From: Corynebacterium curieae
GTDB taxonomy: Bacteria > Actinomycetota > Actinomycetes > Mycobacteriales > Mycobacteriaceae
Direction of reading: 5' to 3'
Assembly: GCF_027570035.1 (NCBI RefSeq)
Contig: NZ_JAKMUU010000007.1
Span: 1 to 64,000 of the forward strand
Length of the DNA: 64,000 bases
The notes under the pieces are model-generated. The model was not told the DNA's origin and made no database searches. It was given only the letters and a program-made list of their open reading frames with translations. The position numbers were made by a program, and so were the translations under genes. Positions 8,051 to 17,073 of this stretch are shown one piece after another. Numbering within the stretch: the first letter of the stretch is position 1; each line of letters begins with the position of its first letter.

Positions 8051-9358
8051 ATGAGCACACTGGACGATTCCGCCGAGGTTTCTGGCGCCGCGAACACCGC
8101 GGACGCCGCGGGCGCCGAGCTTGCCGGCGTCCAGCCTGCGGGCAATCTACCTTCCGGCCAGCAGCCAACCGGCGAGCAGCCCAGCGGTAAGCAGCCGAGC
8201 GCCGCGGCGACTCCGGTGGGAGCGTTCGTCTATGAGGGCGCGGATAAAATCGTGCCGAGCTCTGCGCCCACCGTGGTCAGGATTGAAGGCCACACCGATA
8301 ATGTGGATCCCCTGGCCCGCGGCAATCGACTGCGCAAGGAAAGTTGGGGGCTGGTTATCCGCCGCGTGTGGGCGGACTTCTTCCACGATGCCCTGTTGGA
8401 TCGCGCCGCCACGATGACGTATTTCACGCTCATGGCCTTTGCCCCAACGGTGCTCGCGGCCTATTCGATTGCTACGCTCATCTTCTCCTCCCGGCAGGCC
8501 GAGGTACATAAGCTAACCTCGCAGTTTATTGCAGATTATGTGCCGGGCTCCATGACGGAGCAGGCCGAAAAATTGGTCGGCTCCATTATCGGTTCCACGG
8601 CCCAAGGCACCTTTGCGCTGGTGGTATCCGTGCTGGTTTCGCTCTTTGCGGCCTCGGCCTACGTGCGGGCCTTCTCGCGCACCGCTAATATCGTTTACGG
8701 GCGAGTAGAAGGTCGCGGGATTATCCGTACCTGGGCGCTGATGTGGGGGCTGACCATCGTCTTAGTTATCGGCGCGGTCATTGTGCTTTTTGCCAACTTG
8801 CTGCGCGATACCATCGTGAGCGGCGTCGTCGAACCGCTGGCCGGCAAGCTGGAGATGCAAGGTACCGCGGACTTTTTGGGTGGAATCTTCATGCCGGTGT
8901 GGAATTGGCTGCGCTTCCCGCTCACGGTGGTGGTAGTGCTGACGTTGATCGCCGTCTTGTACCACTTTTCGCCGAATGTGCGGCCGGCGCGCTTTCGGTG
9001 GATAACCCTAGGCTCCGTGGTGGCGCTCGGCACCAACGTCGTGGTGTGGGGAGCATTCGCGTTGTATACCCAGCGCTTTGCCGGTGCCAGCGTGTACGGC
9101 GCCTTCAGCCTCATCATGGCCGTATTCATGGCCGTGTGGCTATCTAATACGATGCTCATTTTAGGCATCAAGCTCGATGCGGAAATCCTGCGCGCCAAAG
9201 AGCTGCAACTAGGCCTGCACGCCGCGCGGCATATCCAGGCCCCGCCGCGTTCCGACGCCGCCGCCAAAGCCCAAGCCCGTGCCCAGCGCGATTTAGAGGA
9301 GCGCTCCGAGCGCATCTATGAAATGGCGGTGCGCCGGCAAGAGCGCGCTGAGGGCTAG
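8051..9358 (+). CDS. YihY/BrkB family membrane protein
   Basis: 435 residues. The first 65 are disordered, rich in Ala, Gly, Gln and Pro, with repeated QPxG units. The YihY domain follows: residues about 95-390 with six hydrophobic segments, the motif RAATMTYFTLMAFAPTVLAAYS in the first, GRGIIRTWALMWGLTIVLVIGAV and a final SVYGAFSLIMAVFMAVWLSNTMLILG-containing segment. The C-terminal 60 residues are charged and helical. The family was once called ribonuclease BN but is now regarded as membrane proteins of unsettled function. ATG is preceded by TACGCT at 8037-8042 (8-base gap), consistent with a leaderless message. Its stop overlaps that of the convergent acyl-CoA ligase gene by four bases. 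Confidence 0.88.
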   Translation: MSTLDDSAEVSGAANTADAAGAELAGVQPAGNLPSGQQPTGEQPSGKQPSAAATPVGAFVYEGADKIVPSSAPTVVRIEGHTDNVDPLARGNRLRKESWGLVIRRVWADFFHDALLDRAATMTYFTLMAFAPTVLAAYSIATLIFSSRQAEVHKLTSQFIADYVPGSMTEQAEKLVGSIIGSTAQGTFALVVSVLVSLFAASAYVRAFSRTANIVYGRVEGRGIIRTWALMWGLTIVLVIGAVIVLFANLLRDTIVSGVVEPLAGKLEMQGTADFLGGIFMPVWNWLRFPLTVVVVLTLIAVLYHFSPNVRPARFRWITLGSVVALGTNVVVWGAFALYTQRFAGASVYGAFSLIMAVFMAVWLSNTMLILGIKLDAEILRAKELQLGLHAARHIQAPPRSDAAAKAQARAQRDLEERSERIYEMAVRRQERAEG

Positions 9359-10884
9359 TCCTGGCCGAGCAGGGCGAGGAGATCGCGCTGGACATCGCGG
9401 CGGCGCAGCTTGCCTAGTTGATCACCGGCGAGCTCATCCATAGCAAAGAAGCGCTGCGGGACCTTATAGCGCGCCAGCAGGCCGCGGCAGTGTGCGCGCA
9501 AGGCGGGCTCGTCGAGCTGCGCACCAGGTGCAAGGACCATGCAAGCAGCGACGTCCTCAGAACCATCGGAGCGAGGAACGCCCACGACCGCGGCCTGGGC
9601 GATATCGGGATGGGAGGTTAAAGCCTCCTCAACCTCGCCGGGATAGACATTGAAGCCGCCGGTGATGATGATTTCCTTGATGCGGCCCACCAGCCGGATA
9701 TGGCCATCGGGCTCGCGCACGCCCATGTCCCCGGTGCGGAACCAGCCGTCGTGGAAGGCGGCGGCGTTGGCGGGGGCGTCGGCAAGATAGCCGCTAAAGA
9801 CCTGCGGTCCGCGGGCGAGGATCTCGCCGGCCTCGCCATCCGGCTGGGTGCGGCCGAGGTCCTGAGGATTGCCGATGCGCAGCTGCGTATCCGGCAACGG
9901 CAGGCCGATGGTGCCGGCGCGCCGGGTGTCATCGAGGGGATTGATGGTCAGCACGGGAGAGGTTTCCGTAAGTCCATAGCCTTCCACCAGCATGCCGCCG
10001 GTGCGCGCTTCCCAGGGATCGATGATGCGCGAGGGCAGCGACGCCGCGCCCGAGATGGAATAGCGCACCCCGCCAAGATCCGTGGGGGCGGATGAGCCAG
10101 CGGCGGCGGGCGCGGCCGCCATGGCCCGCTCGTAGATGGTCGGCACGCCCGGCATCCAGGTGGGGCGGCGCGCGACAAGGGCCGCGGTCACCGTGTCGGT
10201 ATGTGGGGCGGCAAGCAGGATGATCTCGGCCGCGCAGCGCACCGCGAGCAGTACGCTCATCGTCAGGCCATAGGAATGGAACATAGGCAGCGCGGCCAGG
10301 AAGCGCTCGTGGCCGGCGCGCAGCGGGGCTTGGGTTTCTAGCTGCAGGCAGTTCGCCGCGAGGTTGCCGTGGGTTAGGACCACGCCCTTGGGGCGGGCGG
10401 TGGTGCCGGAGGTGTAGAGGATAAGGGCGGCGTCGGCAAGCGCGGCGGGGTGCGCCTCCACCGGGGTGCTGTTAAGGGGAAGCGGTGCGCTAAGGGAGAC
10501 GGAGATGGTGGTCTCTACGTGCGCGGAGATGGTGGGGGCAATGTCCTCCCAGGCAATCGCCACGCGGGCGCCATGGTGGGCGAGCAGCGGGGTGAGCTCG
10601 TGCGCGGTATAGCGCGGATTGTGCTCCACCACCACCGCGCCCAGGCGCAGGATGGCAAAGAACGCCACCACATGCTGCGGGCAATTAGGCAGCAGAATCG
10701 CCACGCGGTCGCCGGGGCGCACGCCCATCTCGCGCAGGGCCCCAGCCGCGGCCGCCACTTGGGCATCGAGCTCGCCATAGGTCAGCGTCTGGCCGGCGAA
10801 GTAGGTGGCGGGGCGCTGCGGAAACCTCGCGACGGCGGCCGTGAGGAAATCCGTCAAGGTAGCGTCGTAGTGAATATCTGCCAT
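9355..10884 (-). CDS. Long-chain acyl-CoA ligase (AMP-binding), paralogue 1
   Basis: 509 residues, ANL superfamily. Activates a carboxylic acid, probably a fatty acid, with ATP and CoA. Motifs: LILYTSGTTARPKGVVL (P-loop, about residue 155), GYGLTETSP (about 300), GWFRTGDMG (about 377) and the hinge/C-domain KEIIITGGFNVYPGEVEEAL. The catalytic lysine near the C-terminus lies in DQLGKLRRRDV. It is the shortest of three tandem paralogues and the most diverged, lacking the 60-residue N-terminal extension of the other two. It begins 11 bases after the upstream ligase, so they form one operon. It contains two copies of the recurrent word (9775 and 10429). The actual fatty-acid substrate is not known. 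Confidence 0.88.
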   Translation of the reverse strand: MADIHYDATLTDFLTAAVARFPQRPATYFAGQTLTYGELDAQVAAAAGALREMGVRPGDRVAILLPNCPQHVVAFFAILRLGAVVVEHNPRYTAHELTPLLAHHGARVAIAWEDIAPTISAHVETTISVSLSAPLPLNSTPVEAHPAALADAALILYTSGTTARPKGVVLTHGNLAANCLQLETQAPLRAGHERFLAALPMFHSYGLTMSVLLAVRCAAEIILLAAPHTDTVTAALVARRPTWMPGVPTIYERAMAAAPAAAGSSAPTDLGGVRYSISGAASLPSRIIDPWEARTGGMLVEGYGLTETSPVLTINPLDDTRRAGTIGLPLPDTQLRIGNPQDLGRTQPDGEAGEILARGPQVFSGYLADAPANAAAFHDGWFRTGDMGVREPDGHIRLVGRIKEIIITGGFNVYPGEVEEALTSHPDIAQAAVVGVPRSDGSEDVAACMVLAPGAQLDEPALRAHCRGLLARYKVPQRFFAMDELAGDQLGKLRRRDVQRDLLALLGQD

Positions 10885-10895
10885 AGCCGCTAAGT

Positions 10896-12605
10896 TTAGG
10901 CCTTTGCCTCCAGCAGCTCGAGCAGGTCCTTGCGCACCTGGTGGCGGCGGATCTTGCCCAGGTGATCGCGCGCCAGATCCTCAAAGTGGTAGAAGGTGCG
11001 CGGAACCTTATAGCGGGTGAGGCGCTCGCGGCAGAATTCCTTCAAGCCCTCGGGATCGAGCACGGCACCATCGCGCAGGGTGACGCAGCCGACGACGTCT
11101 TCCGAGCCGTCCTGGCGCAGGCGGCCCACGGCGGCGACGTCCACCACGTCGGGGTGCTGGGCAATCGCCTCTTCCACCTCGGCGGGGTAGACGTTGAAGC
11201 CGCCGGTGATGATGATTTCTTTGATGCGGCTGACTAGGCGGACCCAGCCGTCTTCTTCCATGACTGCCATGTCTCCGGTGCGGAACCAGCCGTTATGGAA
11301 GGACTCCTCTGTTGCTTCTTGGTTGCCAAAATAGCCCTGGAAAATTTGCGGACCGCGCGCGAGCATCTCGCCCGGTTCGCCGTCAGGCTGGGTTTCATCC
11401 AGATTCTTCGGGTTGGCAATGCGTACCTCGGCATCTGGGAATGGGAGCCCCACATAGCCAGGGCGATTCTTTCCGTTCATGGGGTTGCCAATTAACACGG
11501 GGGAGCACTCGGTCATACCAAAGCCTTCTACGAGTCGTCCGCCGGTCATGGACTCCCACCGTTCCACGATTTCTACGGGCAGTGTAGCGGCACCGGAAAA
11601 AGCGTTGCGGATGCCGCTTAAGTCGACGTCCTTGTCTTCGGCTGCGTCCATGATCTTCTGATAGAGGGTGGGAACGCCCGGTAGCCACGTAGGCGTGTGC
11701 TTTTTTACGATGTCCAGGATGAGCGGCATTTGTGGGGAAGGAAGCAAGATAAGCTCGGCGCCCATGTACACGCTAAAAATGCACAGTGTGGTCATGCCGT
11801 AGGCGTGAAACATCGGTAATGCGGCGAGGAAGCGCTCTTTGTGCTTCCCCATTTCTGGAACCCAAGCTTGGCCTTGGATGCAATTAGCAATGAGATTGCC
11901 GTGCGAGAGCATTCCGCCTTTGGGTTTTCCGGTGGTGCCGGAGGTGTAAAGGATGAGCGCGACGTCATCCTGGCTGATGCGTGGCATTTCTAGGGCGTTG
12001 CCGTCGCCGCCAATAGCTGAGCCGATCAGGGTAGACCACGCTACTGTGTTTGGTGCATGCTCGGTGAGCTGCTCTCGTTTAGCAGCCAGCGGTGGGATAG
12101 GCAGGCGGAGCGCGAGGCGCTTGAGTGGTGGCATGGCATCGACCATGTTGACGGATACGATGGTTTCTAGCGGGGTGGTCGAGCGCAGCTTTTCCAGCGT
12201 GGACGCGGTTTTATCCCAAGAGATTGCTACGCGGGCACCATGATCTCGGAAAAGGCCTTCCAATTCGTGGGCGGTATAAAGCGGGTTGTGCTCGACCACG
12301 GTGGCACCAAGTAGCTGCACCGCATAGAAGGCCGCGACGTGTTGGGGGCAGTTGGGCAGGACGATGGCCACCTTGTCGCCCGGGCGAATACCAAAAGCCT
12401 TGAGCCCGGCCGCGGCGGCGCGCACTTGGGCGTCGAGCTCCGTGTAGGTCTGCGTGCGGCCGAAGAAATAGGTGGCGGGTTTATTGGCGTTGACCCGCAG
12501 GTTATCGCGGTAGTAGTCGACGATGGTTTTATTACCGTAGTCCAGCGTGTGTGGGGTCCATTCGCTGTAGTGATCGAGCCAAGCTCGGGAGGTAGAAGCG
12601 GACAC
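10896..12605 (-). CDS. Long-chain acyl-CoA ligase (AMP-binding), paralogue 2
   Basis: 569 residues, of FadD type. N-terminus WLDHYSEWTPHTLDYGNKT is shared with paralogue 3 (WLQYYPEWTPHHLEYGETT). Motifs: LILYTSGTTGKPKGGML, GFGMTECSPVLIGNP, GWFRTGDMAVMEEDGWVRLVS, IKEIIITGGFNVYPAEVEEAI and the C-terminal lysine in DHLGKIRRHQVRKDL. It probably makes acyl-CoA for lipid or mycolic acid metabolism. A 70-base AT-rich leader separates it from ogt upstream and may hold a promoter. Codon use in the middle (11500-12300) is less GC-rich than in its neighbours, which could reflect gene conversion or transfer; this is an impression, not a calculation. Confidence 0.9.
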   Translation of the reverse strand: MSASTSRAWLDHYSEWTPHTLDYGNKTIVDYYRDNLRVNANKPATYFFGRTQTYTELDAQVRAAAAGLKAFGIRPGDKVAIVLPNCPQHVAAFYAVQLLGATVVEHNPLYTAHELEGLFRDHGARVAISWDKTASTLEKLRSTTPLETIVSVNMVDAMPPLKRLALRLPIPPLAAKREQLTEHAPNTVAWSTLIGSAIGGDGNALEMPRISQDDVALILYTSGTTGKPKGGMLSHGNLIANCIQGQAWVPEMGKHKERFLAALPMFHAYGMTTLCIFSVYMGAELILLPSPQMPLILDIVKKHTPTWLPGVPTLYQKIMDAAEDKDVDLSGIRNAFSGAATLPVEIVERWESMTGGRLVEGFGMTECSPVLIGNPMNGKNRPGYVGLPFPDAEVRIANPKNLDETQPDGEPGEMLARGPQIFQGYFGNQEATEESFHNGWFRTGDMAVMEEDGWVRLVSRIKEIIITGGFNVYPAEVEEAIAQHPDVVDVAAVGRLRQDGSEDVVGCVTLRDGAVLDPEGLKEFCRERLTRYKVPRTFYHFEDLARDHLGKIRRHQVRKDLLELLEAKA

Positions 12606-12675
12606 GGAGAAACCTTTCGTTTGGGTAAATAATTAGTTTTAAAAAATCAGTATAGAGAAAACGTGAAGAAGCCCT

Positions 12676-13161
12676 CTAGTTTTCTTCCAGTGTCAGCAAA
12701 AAACGTTTGGCAGCTAGCCCACCCGCGTAGCCGCCGAGCCCGCCATCGCTGCGCAGCACACGATGGCACGGTCGCACGATAAGCAGGGGATTGGCGCCGC
12801 ACGCACTGCCTACGGCCCGCGTCGCGCCGGGCCGGCCGAGCTTCTTGGCGACGTCGCGGTAGGTGATGGTCTCCCCATAGCCAATCTCCGCTAGCTGTGC
12901 GTGCACCGCGGCGCGGAATGCCGTCGTCTCAGGTGGGTCTAGGGGTAGCTCAAAGGCGCGGCGCCGGCCGGCGAAATACTCCGCGAGCTGCGCCTGGGCG
13001 GCATCGAGCACGTCCGCGCTGTGCTTTCCGGCGTCCCCTTCTTCCACACTGCTCACCGCCTCCTCCGGGATCCCAGCTGCAGCGATTTCGATGCGGGAAA
13101 GCCCCCGCGGGCTCGCCTGCAGGCGCAGGGGTCCGAGGGGGCTATCTATCAGGCGGAACAT
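12676..13161 (-). CDS. ogt: Methylated-DNA-protein cysteine methyltransferase
   Basis: 161 residues from ATG 13161; the longer open frame upstream overlaps the ligase gene and is ignored. It repairs O6-methylguanine by moving the methyl group to its own cysteine. The active-site motif is IVRPCHRVLRSDGGLGGYAGG, and the DNA-binding wing upstream reads GYGETITYRDVAKKLGRPGATRAVGSACGANP. The N-terminal domain is short, as in Ogt. It begins one base after the stop of acyl-CoA ligase paralogue 3 and is thus cotranscribed with lipid genes, an unusual partnership; I see no functional reason for it. Confidence 0.93.
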   Translation of the reverse strand: MFRLIDSPLGPLRLQASPRGLSRIEIAAAGIPEEAVSSVEEGDAGKHSADVLDAAQAQLAEYFAGRRRAFELPLDPPETTAFRAAVHAQLAEIGYGETITYRDVAKKLGRPGATRAVGSACGANPLLIVRPCHRVLRSDGGLGGYAGGLAAKRFLLTLEEN

Positions 13162-13162
13162 G

Positions 13163-14878
13163 CTAGTTCTTTTCGGCCTCGAGGCGACGGATGAGGTCTG
13201 CCTGGACCTCGCGGCGGCGGATCTTGCCCATCTGATCCTTGGCCAGCTCCTCAAAGTGATAGAAGGTGCGCGGGACCTTGTAGCGGGTTAGGCGCTCGCG
13301 GCAGTAGTCCTTGAGGCCCTCCGGGTCGAGGGCTGCGCCATCGGCGAGGTCCAAGCACGCTACGACGTCCTCGGAACCATCCTCGCGCGGGCGGCCCACC
13401 ACGGCGACGTCATCGATGCTTGGGTGCTCGCGCAGGATTTCTTCCACCTCGCCCGGGTACACGTTGAAGCCGCCGGTAATGATGATCTCCTTGATGCGGC
13501 TGACCAGGCGGATGAAGCCATCTTCTTCCATGATGCCCATATCGCCGGTGCGGAACCATTCGCCGTGGAAGGCGGCCTCGGTGGCCTCCTCGTTGTTGAG
13601 GTAGCCCTTGAAGATCTGCGGGCCGCGGGCCAGCACCTCGCCCTCGGTGCCGTCCGGCTGGGTCTCATCCAGGTTATCCGGGTTGGCGATGCGCACCTGG
13701 GTGTCCGGGAAGGGAATGCCCACGTAGCCGGGGCGGCGGTCGGTGCTCATGGGGTTGCCCACGATAATCGGCGAGCACTCGGTGAGGCCGTAGCCTTCCA
13801 CCAAGAGGCCGCCGGTGTAATTTTCCCACTTCTGCACGGTGTCCGAAGGCAGGGTGGAAGCACCGGAGAATGCCGCGCGCACGCCCTTGATGGGGATTTG
13901 CTGCTCGTCGGCGGCTTTGACGATGCGCTCGTAGAGCGTCGGCACGCCCGGAACCCAGGTCGGGGTGTGCTTCTTCATCAACTGCATGATGAGCGATATT
14001 TCCGGCTTCGGCAGGATAACCAGCTCGCCGCCGATGAACTGCGCCAAGGTCACATTCATGGTCAGGCCATAAGCGTGGAAGAAGGGGAGGGCTGCCAGCA
14101 TGCGCTCCGGCTTATCGCCTAGGCCAGGAACCCACGCCTTGCCCTGCATCAGGTTGGAAAAGAGGTTGCCGTGCGAGAGCATGGCGCCCTTTGGCGCGCC
14201 GGTGGTGCCAGAGGTGTACATGATAAGCGCGATGGTGTCCTTGTCCACGTCCTCTGGCGTGGTGATATCGCTGCCATCGCCGCCGATGGCGTTGCCCACC
14301 AGGGTCTCCCACGGCACGGTATTAGGCGCCGGAGCAGAAAGCTGCTCGCGCTTGGACTTCAGCGGCGGGATGGGCAGGCGAAGGGCCGCGCGCTGCAGGG
14401 TCGGCATGGCGTTGATCATGTTGATGGACACGACCGTTTCCAGGTTGGTGGTCGCGCGCAGCTTCTCCAGGGTAGGCGCGGCCTTGTCCCAGGCGATGGC
14501 GATGCGCGCGCCGTGGTCCTGGAAAAGACCTTCCAGCTCGTGGGCGGTATACAGCGGGTTGTGCAGTACCACCTGGGCGCCCAGCTTCAAGATGGCATAA
14601 AACGCCGCGATGTACTGCGGCGAGTTGGGCGCGACGATGGCTACGCGGTCACCCGGGCGCACACCGAAGGCTTTCAGGCCGGCGGCCGCAGCGCGAACCT
14701 GCCGGTCCAGTTCCGCATACGTTTGGGTGCGTCCGAAAAAGTAGGTGGCCGGCTTATCGCCGTTGACCTCAAGATTATTGTCGTAAATGTCCAGCAGCGT
14801 GGTCTCGCCATACTCGAGGTGGTGCGGTGTCCATTCCGGGTAATACTGGAGCCAAGCCTGTGATTCGTATGCGGACAA
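13163..14878 (-). CDS. Long-chain acyl-CoA ligase (AMP-binding), paralogue 3
   Basis: 571 residues, FadD type, close in sequence to paralogue 2. Motifs: LIMYTSGTTGAPKGAML, GYGLTECSPIIVGNP, EWFRTGDMGIMEEDGFIRLVS, KEIIITGGFNVYPGEVEEIL and the catalytic lysine region DQMGKIRRREVQADL. It is the first gene of a minus-strand cluster (this gene, ogt, paralogue 2, paralogue 1) and is divergent from mshA with an 80-base gap. In the cluster, ogt stands between paralogues 3 and 2. The substrate cannot be deduced; a role in fatty-acid uptake and activation is the likely one. Confidence 0.92.
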   Translation of the reverse strand: MSAYESQAWLQYYPEWTPHHLEYGETTLLDIYDNNLEVNGDKPATYFFGRTQTYAELDRQVRAAAAGLKAFGVRPGDRVAIVAPNSPQYIAAFYAILKLGAQVVLHNPLYTAHELEGLFQDHGARIAIAWDKAAPTLEKLRATTNLETVVSINMINAMPTLQRAALRLPIPPLKSKREQLSAPAPNTVPWETLVGNAIGGDGSDITTPEDVDKDTIALIMYTSGTTGAPKGAMLSHGNLFSNLMQGKAWVPGLGDKPERMLAALPFFHAYGLTMNVTLAQFIGGELVILPKPEISLIMQLMKKHTPTWVPGVPTLYERIVKAADEQQIPIKGVRAAFSGASTLPSDTVQKWENYTGGLLVEGYGLTECSPIIVGNPMSTDRRPGYVGIPFPDTQVRIANPDNLDETQPDGTEGEVLARGPQIFKGYLNNEEATEAAFHGEWFRTGDMGIMEEDGFIRLVSRIKEIIITGGFNVYPGEVEEILREHPSIDDVAVVGRPREDGSEDVVACLDLADGAALDPEGLKDYCRERLTRYKVPRTFYHFEELAKDQMGKIRRREVQADLIRRLEAEKN

Positions 14879-14920
14879 AACTATACCTTTCGGTAGCGTA
14901 GGTTTCTGGCAGGGGCCAGT

Positions 14921-14950
14921 ATAGCGCCGCTAGAATAGCGCCGCTAGAAT
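14921..14950 (+). promoter_or_regulatory. Tandem 14-bp repeat carrying two TAGAAT -10 hexamers before mshA
   Basis: The unit ATAGCGCCGCTAGA occurs twice in a row (14921-14934 and 14935-14948), followed by a partial ATAGAGCGCC. The junctions create TAGAAT at 14931-14936 and 14945-14950. The second is 8 bases ahead of the mshA ATG, a leaderless arrangement; the first would give a transcript with a leader of about 14 nt. Confidence 0.6.
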
Positions 14951-14958
14951 AGAGCGCC

Positions 14959-16224
14959 ATGCGCATCGCCATGATCTCTATGCATACGTCCCCTATCGAG
15001 CAGCCTGGCTCGGGGGATGCGGGCGGAATGAACGTCTACGTCCTCAATATCGCCCGCCAACTGGCCCGCCGGGGAATCGAGGTAGACGTCTATACGCGCG
15101 CCACCCGGCCGAGCCAGGGCGAAATCATTGCGGTTGAGCCCGGCCTGCGCGTTATCAACATCGTTGCTGGACCTTACGAGGGCCTGGACAAGGAGGACCT
15201 GCCCACCCAGCTGGCCGCCTTCGCCGGCGGCATGGTGCAATTTGCCAAATGGCAGGGGAAAAAATATGACCTCATCCACTCCCATTACTGGCTCTCCGGA
15301 CAGGTGGGATGGCTACTGCGGGATCTCTGGGGCATCCCGCTCATCCACACGGCCCATACCCTGGCCGCGGTGAAAAACGCCTCTCGGACGGCGGATGACA
15401 CCCTGGAGTCCGAGGCCCGCCGCATCTGCGAACAGCAGCTGGTAGATAATGCGGACCTGTTCGTGGTCAATACCGAGCAAGAAGCCCGCGACTTAGCCGA
15501 GCACTACGACGCCGAGTGTGACAACATTCGCGTGGTCTCGCCCGGCGCCGACGTCGAGCTTTTTACCCCCGGCACAGACCGCAATACCGAGCGTTCCCGC
15601 CGCGAGCTGGGCATTCCACTGCACACCAAGGTCGTGGCCTTTGTGGGGCGCCTGCAAAAATTCAAGGGGCCAGAGGTCCTCATCCGCGCTACGGCCGAGC
15701 TCTTCCGCCGCGAACCGGCCCGCAACCTGCGCGTGGTCATCTGCGGTGGCCCGTCGGGGGCCAATACGGCGCCGGAGGCCTATAGGGAGTTGGCGCGCGA
15801 GTTGGGCGTCGATAAGCGCGTGCGCTTTTTGGGTGCCCGCCCGCCAGAGGAACTGGTAGGGGTCTACCGCGCGGCCGATATCGTGGCGGTGCCCAGCTAT
15901 AACGAGTCCTTCGGCCTAGTGTCGCTAGAGGCCCAAGCCTCTGGCACGCCGGTGGTAGCCGCGGCCGTCGGCGGGCTGCCCATCGCCGTGGCCGACGGGA
16001 AGACCGGCCTGCTGGTGCACTCGCACGACCCGGCCGATTGGGCCGATGCCTTGGCCCGCCTGCTTGACGACGACCCCATGCGCATCGCCATGGGCGAAGC
16101 CGCCGTGGCCCACGCCGCCCGCTTTAGCTGGGCCAGCTCCGCCGCCGCGCTCGCAGAAATCTATGACGAAGCCAGCAGCATTGAGGTCCCGGACTGCCAC
16201 CAACGGCGGGCGATTGGGGATTAA
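14959..16224 (+). CDS. mshA: D-inositol-3-phosphate glycosyltransferase (mycothiol synthesis)
   Basis: 421 residues, GT4 family with GT-B fold. Transfers GlcNAc from UDP-GlcNAc to 1D-inositol 3-phosphate, the first step in mycothiol. N-terminal half: [24 protein letters not shown], a hallmark of MshA, and [14 protein letters not shown]-terminal half: [17 protein letters not shown] and the E-x7-E signature in [20 protein letters not shown]. Start at ATG 14959, with TAGAAT 8 bases upstream. It is followed by gpmA after 39 bases in the same direction. Confidence 0.95.
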   Translation: MRIAMISMHTSPIEQPGSGDAGGMNVYVLNIARQLARRGIEVDVYTRATRPSQGEIIAVEPGLRVINIVAGPYEGLDKEDLPTQLAAFAGGMVQFAKWQGKKYDLIHSHYWLSGQVGWLLRDLWGIPLIHTAHTLAAVKNASRTADDTLESEARRICEQQLVDNADLFVVNTEQEARDLAEHYDAECDNIRVVSPGADVELFTPGTDRNTERSRRELGIPLHTKVVAFVGRLQKFKGPEVLIRATAELFRREPARNLRVVICGGPSGANTAPEAYRELARELGVDKRVRFLGARPPEELVGVYRAADIVAVPSYNESFGLVSLEAQASGTPVVAAAVGGLPIAVADGKTGLLVHSHDPADWADALARLLDDDPMRIAMGEAAVAHAARFSWASSAAALAEIYDEASSIEVPDCHQRRAIGD

Positions 16225-16263
16225 ACCCTTACGTCCGTGGCCATTTCGTGGCATGCTGGAGGC

Positions 16264-17010
16264 ATGACTAACGGAAAATTGATTCTCCTTCGCCATGGCC
16301 AATCAAAGTGGAACGAGTCCAACCAGTTCACTGGCTGGGTCGATGTAGATCTGACCGAAAAGGGTGAGGCAGAAGCCAAGCGCGGCGGTGAGCTGCTCGC
16401 GCAGGAAGGCGTTCTGCCAGACGTCCTGTATACCTCTCTTTTGCGTCGCGCTATCCGCACCGCAAATATCGCTCTCAACGCCGCCGACCGCCACTGGATC
16501 CCAGTGGTACGCAACTGGCGCCTCAACGAGCGCCACTACGGCGCCCTGCAGGGCCTGAACAAGGCCGAAACCAAGGAAGAATACGGTGAGGAAAAGTTCA
16601 TGGCATGGCGCCGCTCCTATGACACGCGCCCGCCAGAGCTGGCCGATGACTCCGAGTACTCCCAGGCCAATGACCCGCGCTACGCGGACCTGGACAAGGT
16701 TCCGCAGACCGAGTGCCTGAAGGACGTTGTCGCTCGCTTCGTGCCTTACTTCGAGGAGGAAATCCTCCCGCGCGCCAAGAAGGGCGAGACCGTGCTCATC
16801 GCCGCTCACGGCAACTCCCTGCGCGCACTGGTCAAGCACCTGGACAATATCTCCGATGATGATATTGCTGGCCTGAATATCCCGACCGGTATCCCGCTGG
16901 TATACGAGATCACGGAGGATGGCTCCGTGGTCAATCCGGGCGGCACCTACCTGGATCCGGAAGCCGCTGCGGCCGGTGCTGCCGCCGTTGCTGCGCAGGG
17001 CGGCAAGTAA
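16264..17010 (+). CDS. gpmA: 2,3-bisphosphoglycerate-dependent phosphoglycerate mutase
   Basis: 248 residues from ATG 16264; the frame is open to 16237 but the family begins at [18 protein letters not shown]. It interconverts 3- and 2-phosphoglycerate in glycolysis. The phospho-histidine is in LLRHGQS, the second catalytic histidine in [16 protein letters not shown], and [17 protein letters not shown] and [14 protein letters not shown] are conserved dPGM stretches. GGAGG lies just before the start. A strong hairpin follows the stop. Confidence 0.95.
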   Translation: MTNGKLILLRHGQSKWNESNQFTGWVDVDLTEKGEAEAKRGGELLAQEGVLPDVLYTSLLRRAIRTANIALNAADRHWIPVVRNWRLNERHYGALQGLNKAETKEEYGEEKFMAWRRSYDTRPPELADDSEYSQANDPRYADLDKVPQTECLKDVVARFVPYFEEEILPRAKKGETVLIAAHGNSLRALVKHLDNISDDDIAGLNIPTGIPLVYEITEDGSVVNPGGTYLDPEAAAAGAAAVAAQGGK

Positions 17011-17023
17011 CTTTCTGCGCCAC

Positions 17024-17055
17024 AGTCCCCGGGGAGTATTCCCTGGGGACTTTGT
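17024..17055 (+). terminator. Terminator after gpmA
   Basis: Bases 17024-17034 (AGTCCCCGGGG) pair with 17041-17051 (CCCTGGGGACT) over 11 positions with one G-T wobble and a 6-base loop, followed by TTGTG. The following gene, senX3, has its own -10 hexamer at 17062. Confidence 0.7.
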
Positions 17056-17073
17056 GATGGATAGGGTAGACAC

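Noticed and set aside
10180..10200. Further copies of the recurrent word, such as GGGGCGGCAAGC and GCTTGCCGGCGTC (8114)
   Set aside because: Two or more differences from the 13-base word; not counted.
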